Positions 50,872-60,129 of a stretch of 64,000 nt of DNA are shown in pieces. Position numbers and translations under genes: made by a program. Within the stretch, counting starts at the first letter, position 1; each line of letters begins with the position of its first letter. Origin of the DNA: Actinoplanes sp. DH11 (lineage in GTDB: Bacteria > Actinomycetota > Actinomycetes > Mycobacteriales > Micromonosporaceae); contig NZ_JAHWGU010000022.1 of the NCBI RefSeq assembly GCF_020873875.1, positions 100,027-164,026 of the forward strand, in the 5' to 3' direction. Under the pieces are notes generated by a model. It was not told the DNA's origin and did no database searches. It was given only the letters and a program-made list of their open reading frames with translations.

Positions 50872-53153
50872 CAAGCCAAGAGTGCCTCAAGCCGCCGGTT
50901 GACTGCCGCAAGTGTGGCGCGGACCATGGCGTGCCGGTCGTCGCCGGTCACCACGGCCGAACCGGCCAGCTGCTCCACCCAGCCGCCCTCGCAGGAGAGC
51001 AGCAGCACCACGACCGCCACCTGCATCGAGCCGAACGACACCGCGGCGGCGTGTTCGACGAAGCAGCGGGCCGGGCCGTGTTCGTGCTGGGACGTGGCGA
51101 GCAGTTCGTCGACCGCGCCGGCGGTGGCCGTGGCGCAGAGCCGCAGCAGGTATCCGTCGACGGCCGGGCCGGTCGCGACGCCGGAGGCGGACCGGCCGCC
51201 GGCGCGCAGACGGACCTCGACGCTGGCGTCCGCGCCGAACGTGTTGACGTGCACGTTCTCGATGACCACGCGCGGACCCGGGGTGTCGCCCGGGTCGAGT
51301 GGGCGCGGCCTGCTCGCGTCGGCCGGCACCAGGGAGGTGCGCTGCTCGACGGGCGGGGCGGCCACCTGCCGAGTTCGCTGGACCGGGGCCGGACTGCTGC
51401 CGTAGGGGGCCGGGGCGAGGCCGCTGCCGTAGCCGGTCGGCGCCGAGGCCGGGCCGCTGCCGTAGCCGGCCGGCGCCGCGGAGATCGGGTCGGGTCCTGC
51501 CGGTGGCACCGGGACCGGCGGCTCCGCCGGCGCCGGGACCCGGGACTCGGGTAGCGCCGCGGCCTGGGTGAACGAGCCGAGGGACGCCGAAGCCTGGGTG
51601 AACGTGTTCGGGGACGCCGAGGCCTGGGTGAACGTGTTCGGAGACGCCGAGACCGGGCCGGGAGAGCGTGGCGGCGCCGAGACGGGCGCCGGCGAACGCG
51701 GCGGCGCCGACACCGGGGCGGACGACCGTGGCGGCGCCGAGACCGGCGCGGACGCGCGCGGAGGAGCTGACACCGGGGCGGCGGTGACCGGCGCGGCCGG
51801 TGCGGGCGGGAACGACGCGGCCTCGGTGGCGGCGGCCGGCGCCGGGGGTGCCGAGGCCGGGGCGGACGAGACCGGTGCCGGGACCGAGGCGCGGCCGGGG
51901 CGGGACTGGCCGGGCAGGAACGGGGCGACCGGGCTGTCCCCCGGCATTGCCGCGTCCAGGCCCATCCGCTCCTGGAGCAGCCTGGCCACCTGACGGCTCA
52001 CCTCGGCCGGGTCGGCGCCGTCGGCCAGGTCCAGCCGCAGGCTGTGCGCCCCGGCGGGGGTGGCCCGCAGCGACGCGTCCCGCACACCGCCGACCTCACG
52101 GACGGCGGCCAGGATGTCCTGAACGTCGAAACCCTCCTGCCGCTCCTGTGCCGGCACGACGTCGCCGCGACGCAGGTGCGTCGCGATGCGCGCCAGGGCG
52201 GGCGCCTCGGCCGATGGCTCCACGGAGGGCGGCTCCGGAACTCTGGGGACGTCAGGCTGGGCCGGCACCCGCTGCGGCAGCGCGCCGCTGGGCTCGGTCA
52301 TCGCGGCGACGAGTGCGCTTTCCGGCTCCTCGGCCGGAGGGGCGGCGGGGTACGGGTTGACGTCCTCGGTGGCTGGGGGGAAGGCGACCGGCGCCGGCTC
52401 GTAACGACGCCCGAAGCCGCCCGCATCGTACGACGGCCGGGCCACCACGGCACTGTTGTCGACCGGCCGCCGGTCGCTCATCGTCGCCGGCTCGACCTGC
52501 GGGAGGCCCTGCGCCAGGGTGTCAGTGAGCAGCGCGTGCCGCGATCGCTCCGGCGGGGCGGCCGGTGACGCGGGCGCGGTTGCCGGTGACGCGCTTGCGG
52601 CGGCCGGTGACGTGGTTGCGGTGGCCGGCACCCAGTCGGGGCGGGCCGGCGGCACGGCGGCACGAGGGGCCGGCGGCGCCGCGTAGGTGTCGTCGAGGTC
52701 ACCCTCGTACGGGTATGGCGGGGCGCTGCTCGGCAGCGGAGGCGCGCCGAAGCCGCCGCCCGAGGTGGGTCCGGGTGCCTCCGGGGGCTTGCCGGCGCCG
52801 GGCGTGCGGCGGTGCCCGAGGATCTCGGCGAGCCGGCTGCGCTCACCGGGCCACGGTGAGGGCGGCTCGGTTGCCCCGGACGGGGGAATTTCGGCGGGAG
52901 TCTGCGCGGGCACCGCGGAGGACGGCGCGGACCCGAACGGGTTCTCCGGCGGGAACTGCTGCCGCCCGAACGGGCGACCTTCCGACGGGCGACGCCACGA
53001 CGGCACATCCGCCTCCTGCTCCGGCGCCGCGCCCGCGGTAGACCACGGACTCTCGGCGTTGGCCCATCCGTTCACTCGACTGCGGTCACGCGAGTCGGCA
53101 CCGTTGCCGCTCCCTGTGGCTCCGGCGTCTCCGGAATGCCCTGATTCATCCAC
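50871..53153 (-). CDS. Large Pro/Ala-rich protein of unknown function
   Basis: 760 residues from GTG 53153 (GAGGAG upstream; an ATG further up lacks one). Much is low-complexity Pro/Ala/Ser, with tandem repeats near residues 480-535 (VSAPPRS and FTQASASPN units). Two folded patches stand out: residues about 325-395 (VQDILAAVREVGGVRDASLRATPAG, then VSRQVARLLQERMGLD) and the C-terminal about 125 residues (VIENVHVNTFGADASVEVRLRAGG to LAAVNRRLEALLA), which contain two cysteines. No signal peptide. Coupled to the hydrolase gene by TGATG. I do not recognise the family. Confidence 0.68.
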   Translation of the reverse strand: MDESGHSGDAGATGSGNGADSRDRSRVNGWANAESPWSTAGAAPEQEADVPSWRRPSEGRPFGRQQFPPENPFGSAPSSAVPAQTPAEIPPSGATEPPSPWPGERSRLAEILGHRRTPGAGKPPEAPGPTSGGGFGAPPLPSSAPPYPYEGDLDDTYAAPPAPRAAVPPARPDWVPATATTSPAAASASPATAPASPAAPPERSRHALLTDTLAQGLPQVEPATMSDRRPVDNSAVVARPSYDAGGFGRRYEPAPVAFPPATEDVNPYPAAPPAEEPESALVAAMTEPSGALPQRVPAQPDVPRVPEPPSVEPSAEAPALARIATHLRRGDVVPAQERQEGFDVQDILAAVREVGGVRDASLRATPAGAHSLRLDLADGADPAEVSRQVARLLQERMGLDAAMPGDSPVAPFLPGQSRPGRASVPAPVSSAPASAPPAPAAATEAASFPPAPAAPVTAAPVSAPPRASAPVSAPPRSSAPVSAPPRSPAPVSAPPRSPGPVSASPNTFTQASASPNTFTQASASLGSFTQAAALPESRVPAPAEPPVPVPPAGPDPISAAPAGYGSGPASAPTGYGSGLAPAPYGSSPAPVQRTRQVAAPPVEQRTSLVPADASRPRPLDPGDTPGPRVVIENVHVNTFGADASVEVRLRAGGRSASGVATGPAVDGYLLRLCATATAGAVDELLATSQHEHGPARCFVEHAAAVSFGSMQVAVVVLLLSCEGGWVEQLAGSAVVTGDDRHAMVRATLAAVNRRLEALLA

Positions 53154-53312
53154 CGCGTGCTCCTCGCTCGCCCCAGCTGAGGCTACCGTGTGGTTGCAGT
53201 GGCGATAAGTTGCAGCGTCGCGACAATTGCCCGCACGACCGCGACGAGCGCCGATCCGGGCAATCAACGACGTACAAACCGCGGGGACCGACCCCCTGGA
53301 GGTTGAAGAGAT

Positions 53313-53972
53313 ATGACCGCTGCGTCCGGCGGGGCACAGACCGCCCGACCCACCCGCCTGCCACGTTCGGCCCGCCGCAAGCAGCTGCTGGCCGCCGCGC
53401 AGCAGGTCTTTGTCGCGCATGGCTATCACGCCGCGGCGATGGACGACATCGCGGAGCGGGCGGGTGTCTCGAAACCCGTCCTCTACCAGCACTTCCCCGG
53501 CAAGCTGGAGCTCTATCTGGCCCTTCTCGACACGCATTGCGACGCGATAATCGCCAAGGTGCGGGGCGCCATGCTCGCGACCCCCGACAACAAGGAGCGC
53601 GTCAAGGGCGCGGTCCGGGCGTACTTCGACTTCATGGATCACGAGAGCGAGGCGTTCCGGCTCGTCTTCGAGTCGGACCTGCGCAACGACCCGCAGGTGC
53701 GCCAGCGGGTGGAACGCGTCGAGCAGGGCTGCATCGCCGCTGTGACGGACACCATCATCTCGGACACCGGGCTCCGGCCCGACCAGGCCGAGCTGCTCGC
53801 CTCCGGCCTCGCCGGGGCGGCCGGGCAGGCCGCACAGTTCTGGCTCGCGAACGGACGGCGTACGCCCAAAGCTGAAGCCGAAGCGCTCGTAGCTGCACTG
53901 ATCTGGCGCGGCATCGCCAGCTTCCCGCTGCAGGGCGGCTCAACGGCCGGAACCGCGCCGGAAATCGGATAG
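53313..53972 (+). CDS. TetR-family transcriptional regulator
   Basis: 219 residues. HTH: KQLLAAAQQVFVAHGYHAAAMDDIAERAGVSKPVLYQHFPGKLELYLALL (in parts) is typical, followed by FDFMDHESEAFRLVFESD in the ligand domain. An RBS CTGGAGG is ten bases before ATG. Followed 37 bp later by the DUF3107 gene, the conserved pair in actinobacteria. Target unknown. Confidence 0.92.
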   Translation: MTAASGGAQTARPTRLPRSARRKQLLAAAQQVFVAHGYHAAAMDDIAERAGVSKPVLYQHFPGKLELYLALLDTHCDAIIAKVRGAMLATPDNKERVKGAVRAYFDFMDHESEAFRLVFESDLRNDPQVRQRVERVEQGCIAAVTDTIISDTGLRPDQAELLASGLAGAAGQAAQFWLANGRRTPKAEAEALVAALIWRGIASFPLQGGSTAGTAPEIG

Positions 53973-54009
53973 CCTCACTGGCGGTAGACGGTTGACAGAG
54001 GAGGGCCCC

Positions 54010-54234
54010 GTGGAGGTCAAGATCGGCGTGCAACATTCGCCGCGTGAGCTGGTGCTGGAGAGCGCGCAGACCCCGGCGGAGGTCGAGCAGGCGGTGTCCG
54101 AGGCGCTCGCCAAGGACAGCGTCCTGACGCTCACGGACGAGAAGGGCCGCAAGGTGATCATTCCGATCGCCAAGGTGGCCTACGTGGAGATCGCCGAGGC
54201 GTCGCACCGCCCGTTCGGTTTCACCACGCGCTGA
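54010..54234 (+). CDS. DUF3107 small protein
   Basis: 74 residues from GTG 54010, with GAGGAGG seven bases upstream. VEVKIGVQHSPRELVLES, KVIIPIAKVAYVEI are the family blocks. A TTG frame extension of six codons is unlikely. Function unknown; usually an ATP-binding-like small actinobacterial protein near TetR and DEAD-box helicase genes, as here. Ends before a strong hairpin. Confidence 0.88.
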   Translation: MEVKIGVQHSPRELVLESAQTPAEVEQAVSEALAKDSVLTLTDEKGRKVIIPIAKVAYVEIAEASHRPFGFTTR

Positions 54235-54248
54235 CGTCTGGAAGTACT

Positions 54249-54284
54249 ACGGGAGGGCACCCTGATCGCAGGGTTCCCTCCCGT
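54249..54284 (+). terminator. Terminator after the DUF3107 gene
   Basis: ACGGGAGGG and CCCTCCCGT outer arms plus an inner CCCT/AGGG pair, followed by AACTTT. Confidence 0.7.
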
Positions 54285-54515
54285 AACTTTGCTCATCCGT
54301 GCGTGCGGCTCCTGGTCGGGTAGACTTGCGCCGTCGCCGTCCTCGTCGATTCGTCAGATCGACCCGGTCCGGGCCCGCCTGCACCACAACACAGGGCCCG
54401 TGATGCACGGCGATCGCGCGTGCGGCCCGCTTATTTTGCGTGTGGCCCGCGCCAAAACGAGACCGCGCCCCAGACATCCGACGGGCGCACCACGAGAGGG
54501 CACCCGTAAAACTTC

Positions 54516-56555
54516 ATGACCGACATTGAGCAAGCTCTAGTACCCGTCACCACCCGTGCGCCGGTCCGCCCGGACAGCCCCACCTTCGCCGACCTCGGCG
54601 TCCGCGCCGAGACCGTGGAGGCGCTGTCCTCGGCGGGCATCACCCACGCGTTCGCGATCCAGGAGTACGCGCTGCCGATCGCCCTGCGCGGCACCGACCT
54701 CATCGGCCAGGCGCCCACCGGCACCGGCAAGACCCTCGGATTCGGCCTGCCCCTGCTCGAGCGCGTCCTGGCCCCGTCCGAGGGCGCCGACGGCCAGCCG
54801 CAGGCCCTCGTCGTCGTGCCCACCCGCGAGCTCGGCCTCCAGGTCGCCCGGGACCTCGCGGCGGCGGGCAGCACCCGGGGCGTCCGGGTCCTGCCGATCT
54901 ACGGCGGCGTGGCGTACGAACCACAGGTCGACACCCTGAAGAAGGGCGTCGAGATCCTGGTCGGCACTCCCGGCCGGCTGCTCGACCTGGCCAAGCAGAA
55001 GCAGCTGAAGCTCGGCTCCGTCCGCGCCCTGGTGCTCGACGAGGCCGACCGGATGCTGGACCTCGGCTTCCTGGAGGACGTCGAGAAGATCCTGTCGATG
55101 CTGCCCGAGAAGCGGCAGACGATGCTTTTCTCGGCCACCATGCCCGACCCGATCGTGGCGCTGTCCCGCCGGTTCCTGCACAACCCGGTCACCATCCACG
55201 CCGGCCACACCACGGAGAGCGCCGCCTCACCGCTGACCAAGCAGGTCGTCTACCGCACCCACCCGCTGAACAAGCTGGAGATGGTCGCGCGGATCCTGCA
55301 GGCCCGCGGCCGCAGCCTCACGATGATCTTCACGCGCACCAAGCGGGCCGCCGACCGGGTCGCCGAGGACCTCGACTTCCGCGGTTTCGCGGTCGCAGCC
55401 GTGCACGGCGACCTGGGTCAGGGCGCGCGCGAGCGGGCCCTGCGGGCGTTCCGCACCGGCAAGATCGATGTGCTCGTCGCGACCGACGTCGCGGCCCGTG
55501 GCCTCGATGTCTCCGGCGTCACACACGTGATCAACTACGACTGCCCGGAAGACCCGGAGACCTACACCCACCGCATCGGCCGGACCGGCCGGGCGGGCGC
55601 CACCGGTAACGCGATCACGTTCGTGGACTGGGAGGACATGCCGCGCTGGGTGCTGATCGACAAGTCGCTCGGCCTGGGCATGCCGCAACCGCCGGAGACG
55701 TACCACACCAGCCCGGCGCTCTACGCCGACCTGGACATCCCGACCGACATCTCCGGCACCCTGCCGACCGCCGACCGCAGCCGCGCCGGCCTCTCCGCCG
55801 AGGTCGAGGAGGACCTGGGTGGCGTCGGCCGCCGCCAGGGTGGCCGGGGCCGCGACCGTGATCGCGACCGCGACCGCGGACGTGGCGGGCGTTCCCGGGG
55901 CGGCTCCGCGCCGGCCGTCGAGAGCGCCGCTCCCACCGAGGACGCGACCGAGCGGCCCAAGCGCCAGCGCCGCCGCCGCCGGGTCGCCGACACCGAGCCG
56001 GCGACCACGGGTTCCCCGGCCCCCGAGTCGGTGACCACCGGTTCCCCTGCCGCCGACACCGAGCCGGCGACCACGGGTTCCCCTGCCGCCGACACGGTGA
56101 CCACCGGTTCCCCTGCGACGGCTTCGGTGGCCACTGAGATCCCGGCCGCCGAGCAGGCGACCGCGGTGGCTCCGGCCGACGGTGACGGGGCCGCCGCTCC
56201 GCGAGCCCGGACGCGTCGCCGCCGCACCACCGCGGCACCGGCCGTCGCCTTCTCCGAGGGCGCCGCACCCGACGGCACCGCAGCTCAGGGCACCGCAGCT
56301 CCGAGCACCGCAGCTCCGGACGTCGCAGCTCAGGGCGTCGCGGCCGAGCGTGCGGCCGTCGAGCACGCCGCGGCCGGTGGCGCCGCTGTCGAGAGCAACG
56401 CCGTCGAAGGCGCCGCAGCCGCGATCGCGGGCACCCCGCCCGAGACGACGGCTCCTCGCCGGCGCCGGCGTCGCCCTGCCGCCAGCACCGCCGAAACCGC
56501 GGACGCCGGCATGTCCGGCGGCTCCGAGGCCGGCGTCGGCACCGCCGAGGCCTGA
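54516..56555 (+). CDS. DEAD-box RNA helicase with long disordered tail
   Basis: 679 residues. Q-motif and motifs in order: FADLGVRAETVEALSSAGI, APTGTGKT (I), VPTRELGLQ (Ia), GTPGRLLD (Ib), VLDEADRMLDLGF (II, DEAD), FSATMP (III), FTRTKRAADR (IV), ATDVAARGLDV (V), HRIGRTGRAG (VI). The core ends near 400; the tail of about 280 residues has an RGG/RDRDRD basic region, then Ala/Thr/Pro repeats (ATTGSPA units about 500-535). Unwinds RNA in ribosome assembly or decay. A 230-bp leader precedes it. Confidence 0.93.
   Translation: MTDIEQALVPVTTRAPVRPDSPTFADLGVRAETVEALSSAGITHAFAIQEYALPIALRGTDLIGQAPTGTGKTLGFGLPLLERVLAPSEGADGQPQALVVVPTRELGLQVARDLAAAGSTRGVRVLPIYGGVAYEPQVDTLKKGVEILVGTPGRLLDLAKQKQLKLGSVRALVLDEADRMLDLGFLEDVEKILSMLPEKRQTMLFSATMPDPIVALSRRFLHNPVTIHAGHTTESAASPLTKQVVYRTHPLNKLEMVARILQARGRSLTMIFTRTKRAADRVAEDLDFRGFAVAAVHGDLGQGARERALRAFRTGKIDVLVATDVAARGLDVSGVTHVINYDCPEDPETYTHRIGRTGRAGATGNAITFVDWEDMPRWVLIDKSLGLGMPQPPETYHTSPALYADLDIPTDISGTLPTADRSRAGLSAEVEEDLGGVGRRQGGRGRDRDRDRDRGRGGRSRGGSAPAVESAAPTEDATERPKRQRRRRRVADTEPATTGSPAPESVTTGSPAADTEPATTGSPAADTVTTGSPATASVATEIPAAEQATAVAPADGDGAAAPRARTRRRRTTAAPAVAFSEGAAPDGTAAQGTAAPSTAAPDVAAQGVAAERAAVEHAAAGGAAVESNAVEGAAAAIAGTPPETTAPRRRRRRPAASTAETADAGMSGGSEAGVGTAEA
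55990..56135. repeat. In-frame repeats in the helicase tail
   Basis: Tandem degenerate units coding for (A/V)TTGSPA, four to five copies, with near-identical bases (ACCACGGGTTCCC and ACCGGTTCCC). Part of the DEAD-box gene. Confidence 0.75.
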
Positions 56556-56926
56556 CGGCCAGGCCCGGTCCGGCGGCGCCCGACACCGGGCGCTGACCGG
56601 CCGCATCCGGCGCCGAGCGCCGATCGGCCACATCTGGCGCCAGGCGCCGATCGGCTGCACCGAAGCACGGGACCACGGACGGTCCCGTGCCGCCGGGCTC
56701 AGCGCGGCGTGCTTCGCTTCAACCGGCGTTGCACGAGCTCAGCCCGGCGCACGCCGGCTCGGCCCGGTCCGGCATCCCCCAACCCGGGTCCGGCACTCGT
56801 CCGGCTCGATCCGGCATACCCAAACCGGCCCCGCATCCCCAAGCCCGGTCCGGCACTCTTCCGGCTCCATCCGGCATCCCCGAGCCCGGCCCGGCAGCGC
56901 CCCGGCTGGGCGTGGGGTTGCTCAGG
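56556..56926. repeat. Gene-free 371-bp spacer with degenerate tandem repeats
   Basis: Between the convergent helicase and heme-oxygenase genes. It contains direct repeats built on CCGGCATCCCC and CCGGCACTC (56769-56905, roughly 42-60 bp periodic) and a repeated GCGCCGATCGGC (around 56616 and 56645). No convincing gene is present. Possibly structural RNA or replication-slippage DNA. Confidence 0.6.
56665..56690. terminator. Terminator between convergent genes
   Basis: Perfect 10-bp stem GCACGGGACC/GGTCCCGTGC, 6-nt loop, between helicase and heme-oxygenase stops. Confidence 0.65.
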
Positions 56927-57568
56927 TCAGGTCCAGCGGTCCTCCAGCTCGGCCAGCAGCGTGAGGTTGAGCCGGTAGGCCGCCGCCACCTCGTCGAGGA
57001 AGGCGTCCTGCTCGGTGTGGGTCCAGGGCACGGCGTTGAGCTGATCGCGGTACCGGCCTCGGAACAGCGGCGGGTCGACGCCCTCGAAGACGAAGAAGCG
57101 GTAACCGTCGCGGCGGAAACCGTACGCCTCGACCAGCCGGTGGCCCAGCCATTGGCCGCCGGAGAGGTCGCCGAGGTAGCGGGTGCAGTGATGTGCCACA
57201 TAGCCGGTGGCCCGGTCGAAGGCCGCGCTGCGGATGCGGGTGCAGTACGTGGTGGTGGCGGGGAGGGCGGCGATCCGGCTCTGCCACCGGGCGCCGTACA
57301 GGAAACGCAGGTCGGTCTCGAGCGCCGGGAGCCGGAACAGTTCCGGGTAGACGAAGTGCCGGGCGATCGGGTCGTCGGTCATCGCGGCCGCGGCCAGTTC
57401 CAGCGACTCGTAGACGAACCAGTGCTGGGCGGCGAGTTCCGCATACGCCGCCAGGGGCAGCCGCCCGGTGGCGAGCCCTTCGACGAACCGGCTGCGCCGC
57501 GCGACGGCCCGGCCCTCCCGGGTGACCTCACGCAGCCTGGAGGTGAGCGCGCCCGCCATCAGCGACAC
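56927..57568 (-). CDS. Heme-oxygenase homologue lacking proximal His
   Basis: 213 residues from GTG 57568 (GGGAGG seven bases upstream; ATG 57586 lacks one). The heme-oxygenase fold is clear: AHHCTRYLGDLSGGQ distal-helix block, FRRDGYRFFVFEGVD, YRDQLNAVPWTHTEQDAFLDEV. In known bacterial heme oxygenases the proximal heme ligand is His in T-x3-H-x2-A; here it reads TREGRAVA, so position 20 is Arg. Heme degradation as usual is therefore doubtful; heme binding by another residue or another role is possible. Confidence 0.8.
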   Translation of the reverse strand: MSLMAGALTSRLREVTREGRAVARRSRFVEGLATGRLPLAAYAELAAQHWFVYESLELAAAAMTDDPIARHFVYPELFRLPALETDLRFLYGARWQSRIAALPATTTYCTRIRSAAFDRATGYVAHHCTRYLGDLSGGQWLGHRLVEAYGFRRDGYRFFVFEGVDPPLFRGRYRDQLNAVPWTHTEQDAFLDEVAAAYRLNLTLLAELEDRWT

Positions 57569-57654
57569 GGCGGCACCTCCCTTCACCGCAGCTCAACCTA
57601 ACCGGGTCACGCCAGCTCCACGACCCCTCGGGGAGTTCCGGCGGCCCGGGCAGA

Positions 57655-58809
57655 ATGGAAGACATGCCAGTACCGCTCGATCAAGCACTTGCCGAGGTCC
57701 GCGAGCTGCTGCTCGCCCCGGGTCTGACGCGGGCCGTCGCCGCCGGCCGACGCCGCGGCCACACACCGTCGGTGACCCGCGCGCAGGTGCGGCCCGTGAC
57801 GCTCAAGTCCGGGACGAAACTACAGATCGTCACCGATGACGGCGCCCGCCCGTTCACCCGTAACGTCGCGCCCGGCGACGAGGCGGCCGCCGCGCTCGAC
57901 GAGCTGCTCGCCGAGCCGTTCGGCAACTGGCACGTGGAGACCGATTCCGCCACCATCCAGGTGCGGATCACCAAGAAGGGCGACGCCCAGGTGCACCGGG
58001 CCGCCACGACCGCCGCCCGGCCGGCGCCGGAGCAGGGCCACGACCGGACGAAGCAGTGGCTGCTCGACCCGGGCGACCCGCTCTTCGAGGTGATCGGTGG
58101 CAACGCCGCGAAACGCCGTCAGATCGACGCGTTCCTGCGCGCGCTCGCCGCGACGCTGCCCGAGCAGCTGCCGGAACCGTTGCGCGTCGTGGACCTGGGC
58201 TGCGGAAACGCGTACCTCACCTTCGCCGCCTATCGCTATCTGGCCGCGCGCGGCGCGCAGGTCCAGGTGGTGGGCGTCGATGTCCGCGAGGACCAGAGGG
58301 TACGCAACACCGCCGTCGCGGAGCGGCTGGGCTGCGCCGAGCAGGTGACGTTCGTGGCCGGGACGATCGAGGACGCCGAGCTGCCGTTCGCGCCGGACCT
58401 GGTGCTCGCGCTGCACGCCTGCGACACCGCGACCGATCAGGCGCTGGCCCGGGCGGTGCGCTGGGAGGCCCGCTGGGTGCTGGCGGCGCCCTGCTGCCAC
58501 CACGACATCGCGGCGCAGCTGAAGAACGCCAAGACCCCGTTCCCGTACGGGGAGACGACCCGGCACGCCATCCTCCGGGAACGGTTCGCCGACGTCCTGA
58601 CCGACTCGTTGCGTGCCGGCCTGCTGCGGCTCAACGGGTACCGCGTCGACGTCGTGGAGTTCGTGGACTCCGCGCACACCCCGCGCAACCTGCTGCTCCG
58701 GGCCCGCCGCACGGGTGCCGCGCCGACCCCCGAGCAGCAGGCGGAGTACGACGAGATGACCGGCCAGTGGGGTGTGACGCCCGCGCTGGCGACGATGCTC
58801 GTCAGCTGA
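57655..58809 (+). CDS. Class I SAM-dependent methyltransferase
   Basis: 384 residues (ATG 57664 is an alternative start). N-terminal 130 residues are a conserved accessory domain; the methyltransferase core begins VVDLGCGNAYLTFAAYR (motif I), followed by VVGVDVRE (II) and LVLALHACDTATDQAL (IV). A CCHH motif (APCCHHDI) and the ACDTATD stretch resemble the METTL25/GSTCD-like methyltransferase family. Substrate unknown. Start 68 bp from the divergent heme-oxygenase-like gene. Confidence 0.86.
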   Translation: MEDMPVPLDQALAEVRELLLAPGLTRAVAAGRRRGHTPSVTRAQVRPVTLKSGTKLQIVTDDGARPFTRNVAPGDEAAAALDELLAEPFGNWHVETDSATIQVRITKKGDAQVHRAATTAARPAPEQGHDRTKQWLLDPGDPLFEVIGGNAAKRRQIDAFLRALAATLPEQLPEPLRVVDLGCGNAYLTFAAYRYLAARGAQVQVVGVDVREDQRVRNTAVAERLGCAEQVTFVAGTIEDAELPFAPDLVLALHACDTATDQALARAVRWEARWVLAAPCCHHDIAAQLKNAKTPFPYGETTRHAILRERFADVLTDSLRAGLLRLNGYRVDVVEFVDSAHTPRNLLLRARRTGAAPTPEQQAEYDEMTGQWGVTPALATMLVS

Positions 58810-59887
58810 CGACGACCGTCCAGGCCGCCGTGGAGACCTTCCCGGCGACCTGGAAGTCGAAGAACATCCGGTAGGTGCCGGGGCTCGGCGCGGCCAGCCA
58901 GAACTTGACCCGCCCGTCGACCAGCTGGTTCTCCGGGTGCACGTGGACGTAGGCCAGGTCGTTCTCGCGCAGCACGACCAGATGTCCGAACGCGCCCAGG
59001 TACGGCTCGACGGTCACCGGCTTGCCGGCGGTGTCCGTGACGGTCATCAGAAGGGGCTGGGTGGACTCGGTTCCGGGCGTCCCCTCGTACGCGATCTGGT
59101 GACCCGCCGTGGTCGCGGTCCGCGCCGGATCCGGCAGGGTGACCGGAACGTAGTTGCCGGCGACCGTCAGATCGCTACCCAGGGTGGTGGCGATCTGGGT
59201 GCCGCCGACGAGCGCCGTGAAGTCGGCGATCATGCGGTAGCTGCCCGGCTCGGTCAGCGTGAGATCGATCGTCCAGGTCCCGTCGGCGGCCATCTCCGGG
59301 TGCAGGTGCTGGAAGCCGCTGAGGTCACGGCGGATCACGATGAGGTGCAACGGCTTGTCGTGGACGACGGCGTACGTCGTGATCGGGGCGCCGCCCGGCC
59401 CGTGCACGGTGAACTCGAGCTTCTGCGGCCGCCCGGCCGTGAACACCGTGGTCACCGGCACCAGCGTCAGACCGGACGCGCTGAGCGACAGCCCGCCGAC
59501 CGCCGCCCCCGCGGCCGCACCCCCCGCACCGGGGGCGGGGGTCGCGGGGCCGTGCACGTGCGGCTGACTCTCGTCGACGACCGTGGCGGTCGCCGCGGGC
59601 GTGGCGGCCGCAGTACCGGTGCCGGTGCCGGTGCCGGTCGTGCCGGCTGCCGTCCCGCCGTTGAGCCGGCCCAGCCCGTAACCGGCGAAGAGCACGACGA
59701 TCAGCAACGCCCCGAAGGCGGCGAACCGGAAGCCGGCGCTCGGCGACCCCGACGGGGAGCGGCCCAGGCTGCCCAGGACCGGGGCGTCGTCGGTCTCAGC
59801 CCGCGCCTCCGGGGCCGGGTGGGCTTCGGCGTCCGGCGTGCGCGAGGCGGTCGGGTCCGGCGTCCGTGAAGCTGTCGGGTCAGGCAT
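58802..59887 (-). CDS. Membrane-anchored copper-associated protein
   Basis: 361 residues. N-terminal repeats of PDPTASRT, one membrane helix (FAAFGALLIVVLFAGYGL, near 55-75), a Gly/Thr linker (TTGTGTGTGTAAATPA) and an extracellular part of two homologous beta domains: PITTYAVVHDKPLHLIVIRRDL with FQHLHPEM, and GAFGHLVVLREND with YVHVHPEN. The H-x-H-P-E motifs could bind metal. It overlaps the copper chaperone gene by 8 bp. YtkA/CopC-like role is inferred from context; exact family not recognised. Confidence 0.7.
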   Translation of the reverse strand: MPDPTASRTPDPTASRTPDAEAHPAPEARAETDDAPVLGSLGRSPSGSPSAGFRFAAFGALLIVVLFAGYGLGRLNGGTAAGTTGTGTGTGTAAATPAATATVVDESQPHVHGPATPAPGAGGAAAGAAVGGLSLSASGLTLVPVTTVFTAGRPQKLEFTVHGPGGAPITTYAVVHDKPLHLIVIRRDLSGFQHLHPEMAADGTWTIDLTLTEPGSYRMIADFTALVGGTQIATTLGSDLTVAGNYVPVTLPDPARTATTAGHQIAYEGTPGTESTQPLLMTVTDTAGKPVTVEPYLGAFGHLVVLRENDLAYVHVHPENQLVDGRVKFWLAAPSPGTYRMFFDFQVAGKVSTAAWTVVVS

Positions 59888-60092
59888 CCGCGAGCTCGTA
59901 GCCGGCCTCGTCGACGGCCGCGCGCACGTCGTCGGCGGCGAGCGGTGTCTCGCTTGTCACTGTCACGCCGCCGGAGGCGAGGTCGACCTGGACGTCGGAG
60001 ACTCCGGGCAGCGCCGAAATCTCGGTGGTCACCGCCTGGACGCAGTGCGCGCACGTCATGCCGCTCACCTGGTAGGTGCTGGTCACCGCCAT
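59880..60092 (-). CDS. copZ: Heavy-metal-associated (CopZ-like) chaperone
   Basis: 70 residues from ATG 60092. HMA domain with the metal motif GMTCAHC, then VQAVTTEISALPGVSDVQVDL; ferredoxin-like fold. Carries Cu(I) to an ATPase, but no copA is next to it here. A dyad-like site (60130-60148) lies upstream. Confidence 0.93.
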   Translation of the reverse strand: MAVTSTYQVSGMTCAHCVQAVTTEISALPGVSDVQVDLASGGVTVTSETPLAADDVRAAVDEAGYELADA

Positions 60093-60129
60093 CGTGGGCC
60101 CTCCTGGAGACTCGGCCGGATCCATCGAT

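Noticed and set aside
45604..54234. Secondary metabolite or secretion cluster
   Set aside because: Genes are unrelated families with separate terminators; no synthase or secretion apparatus genes.
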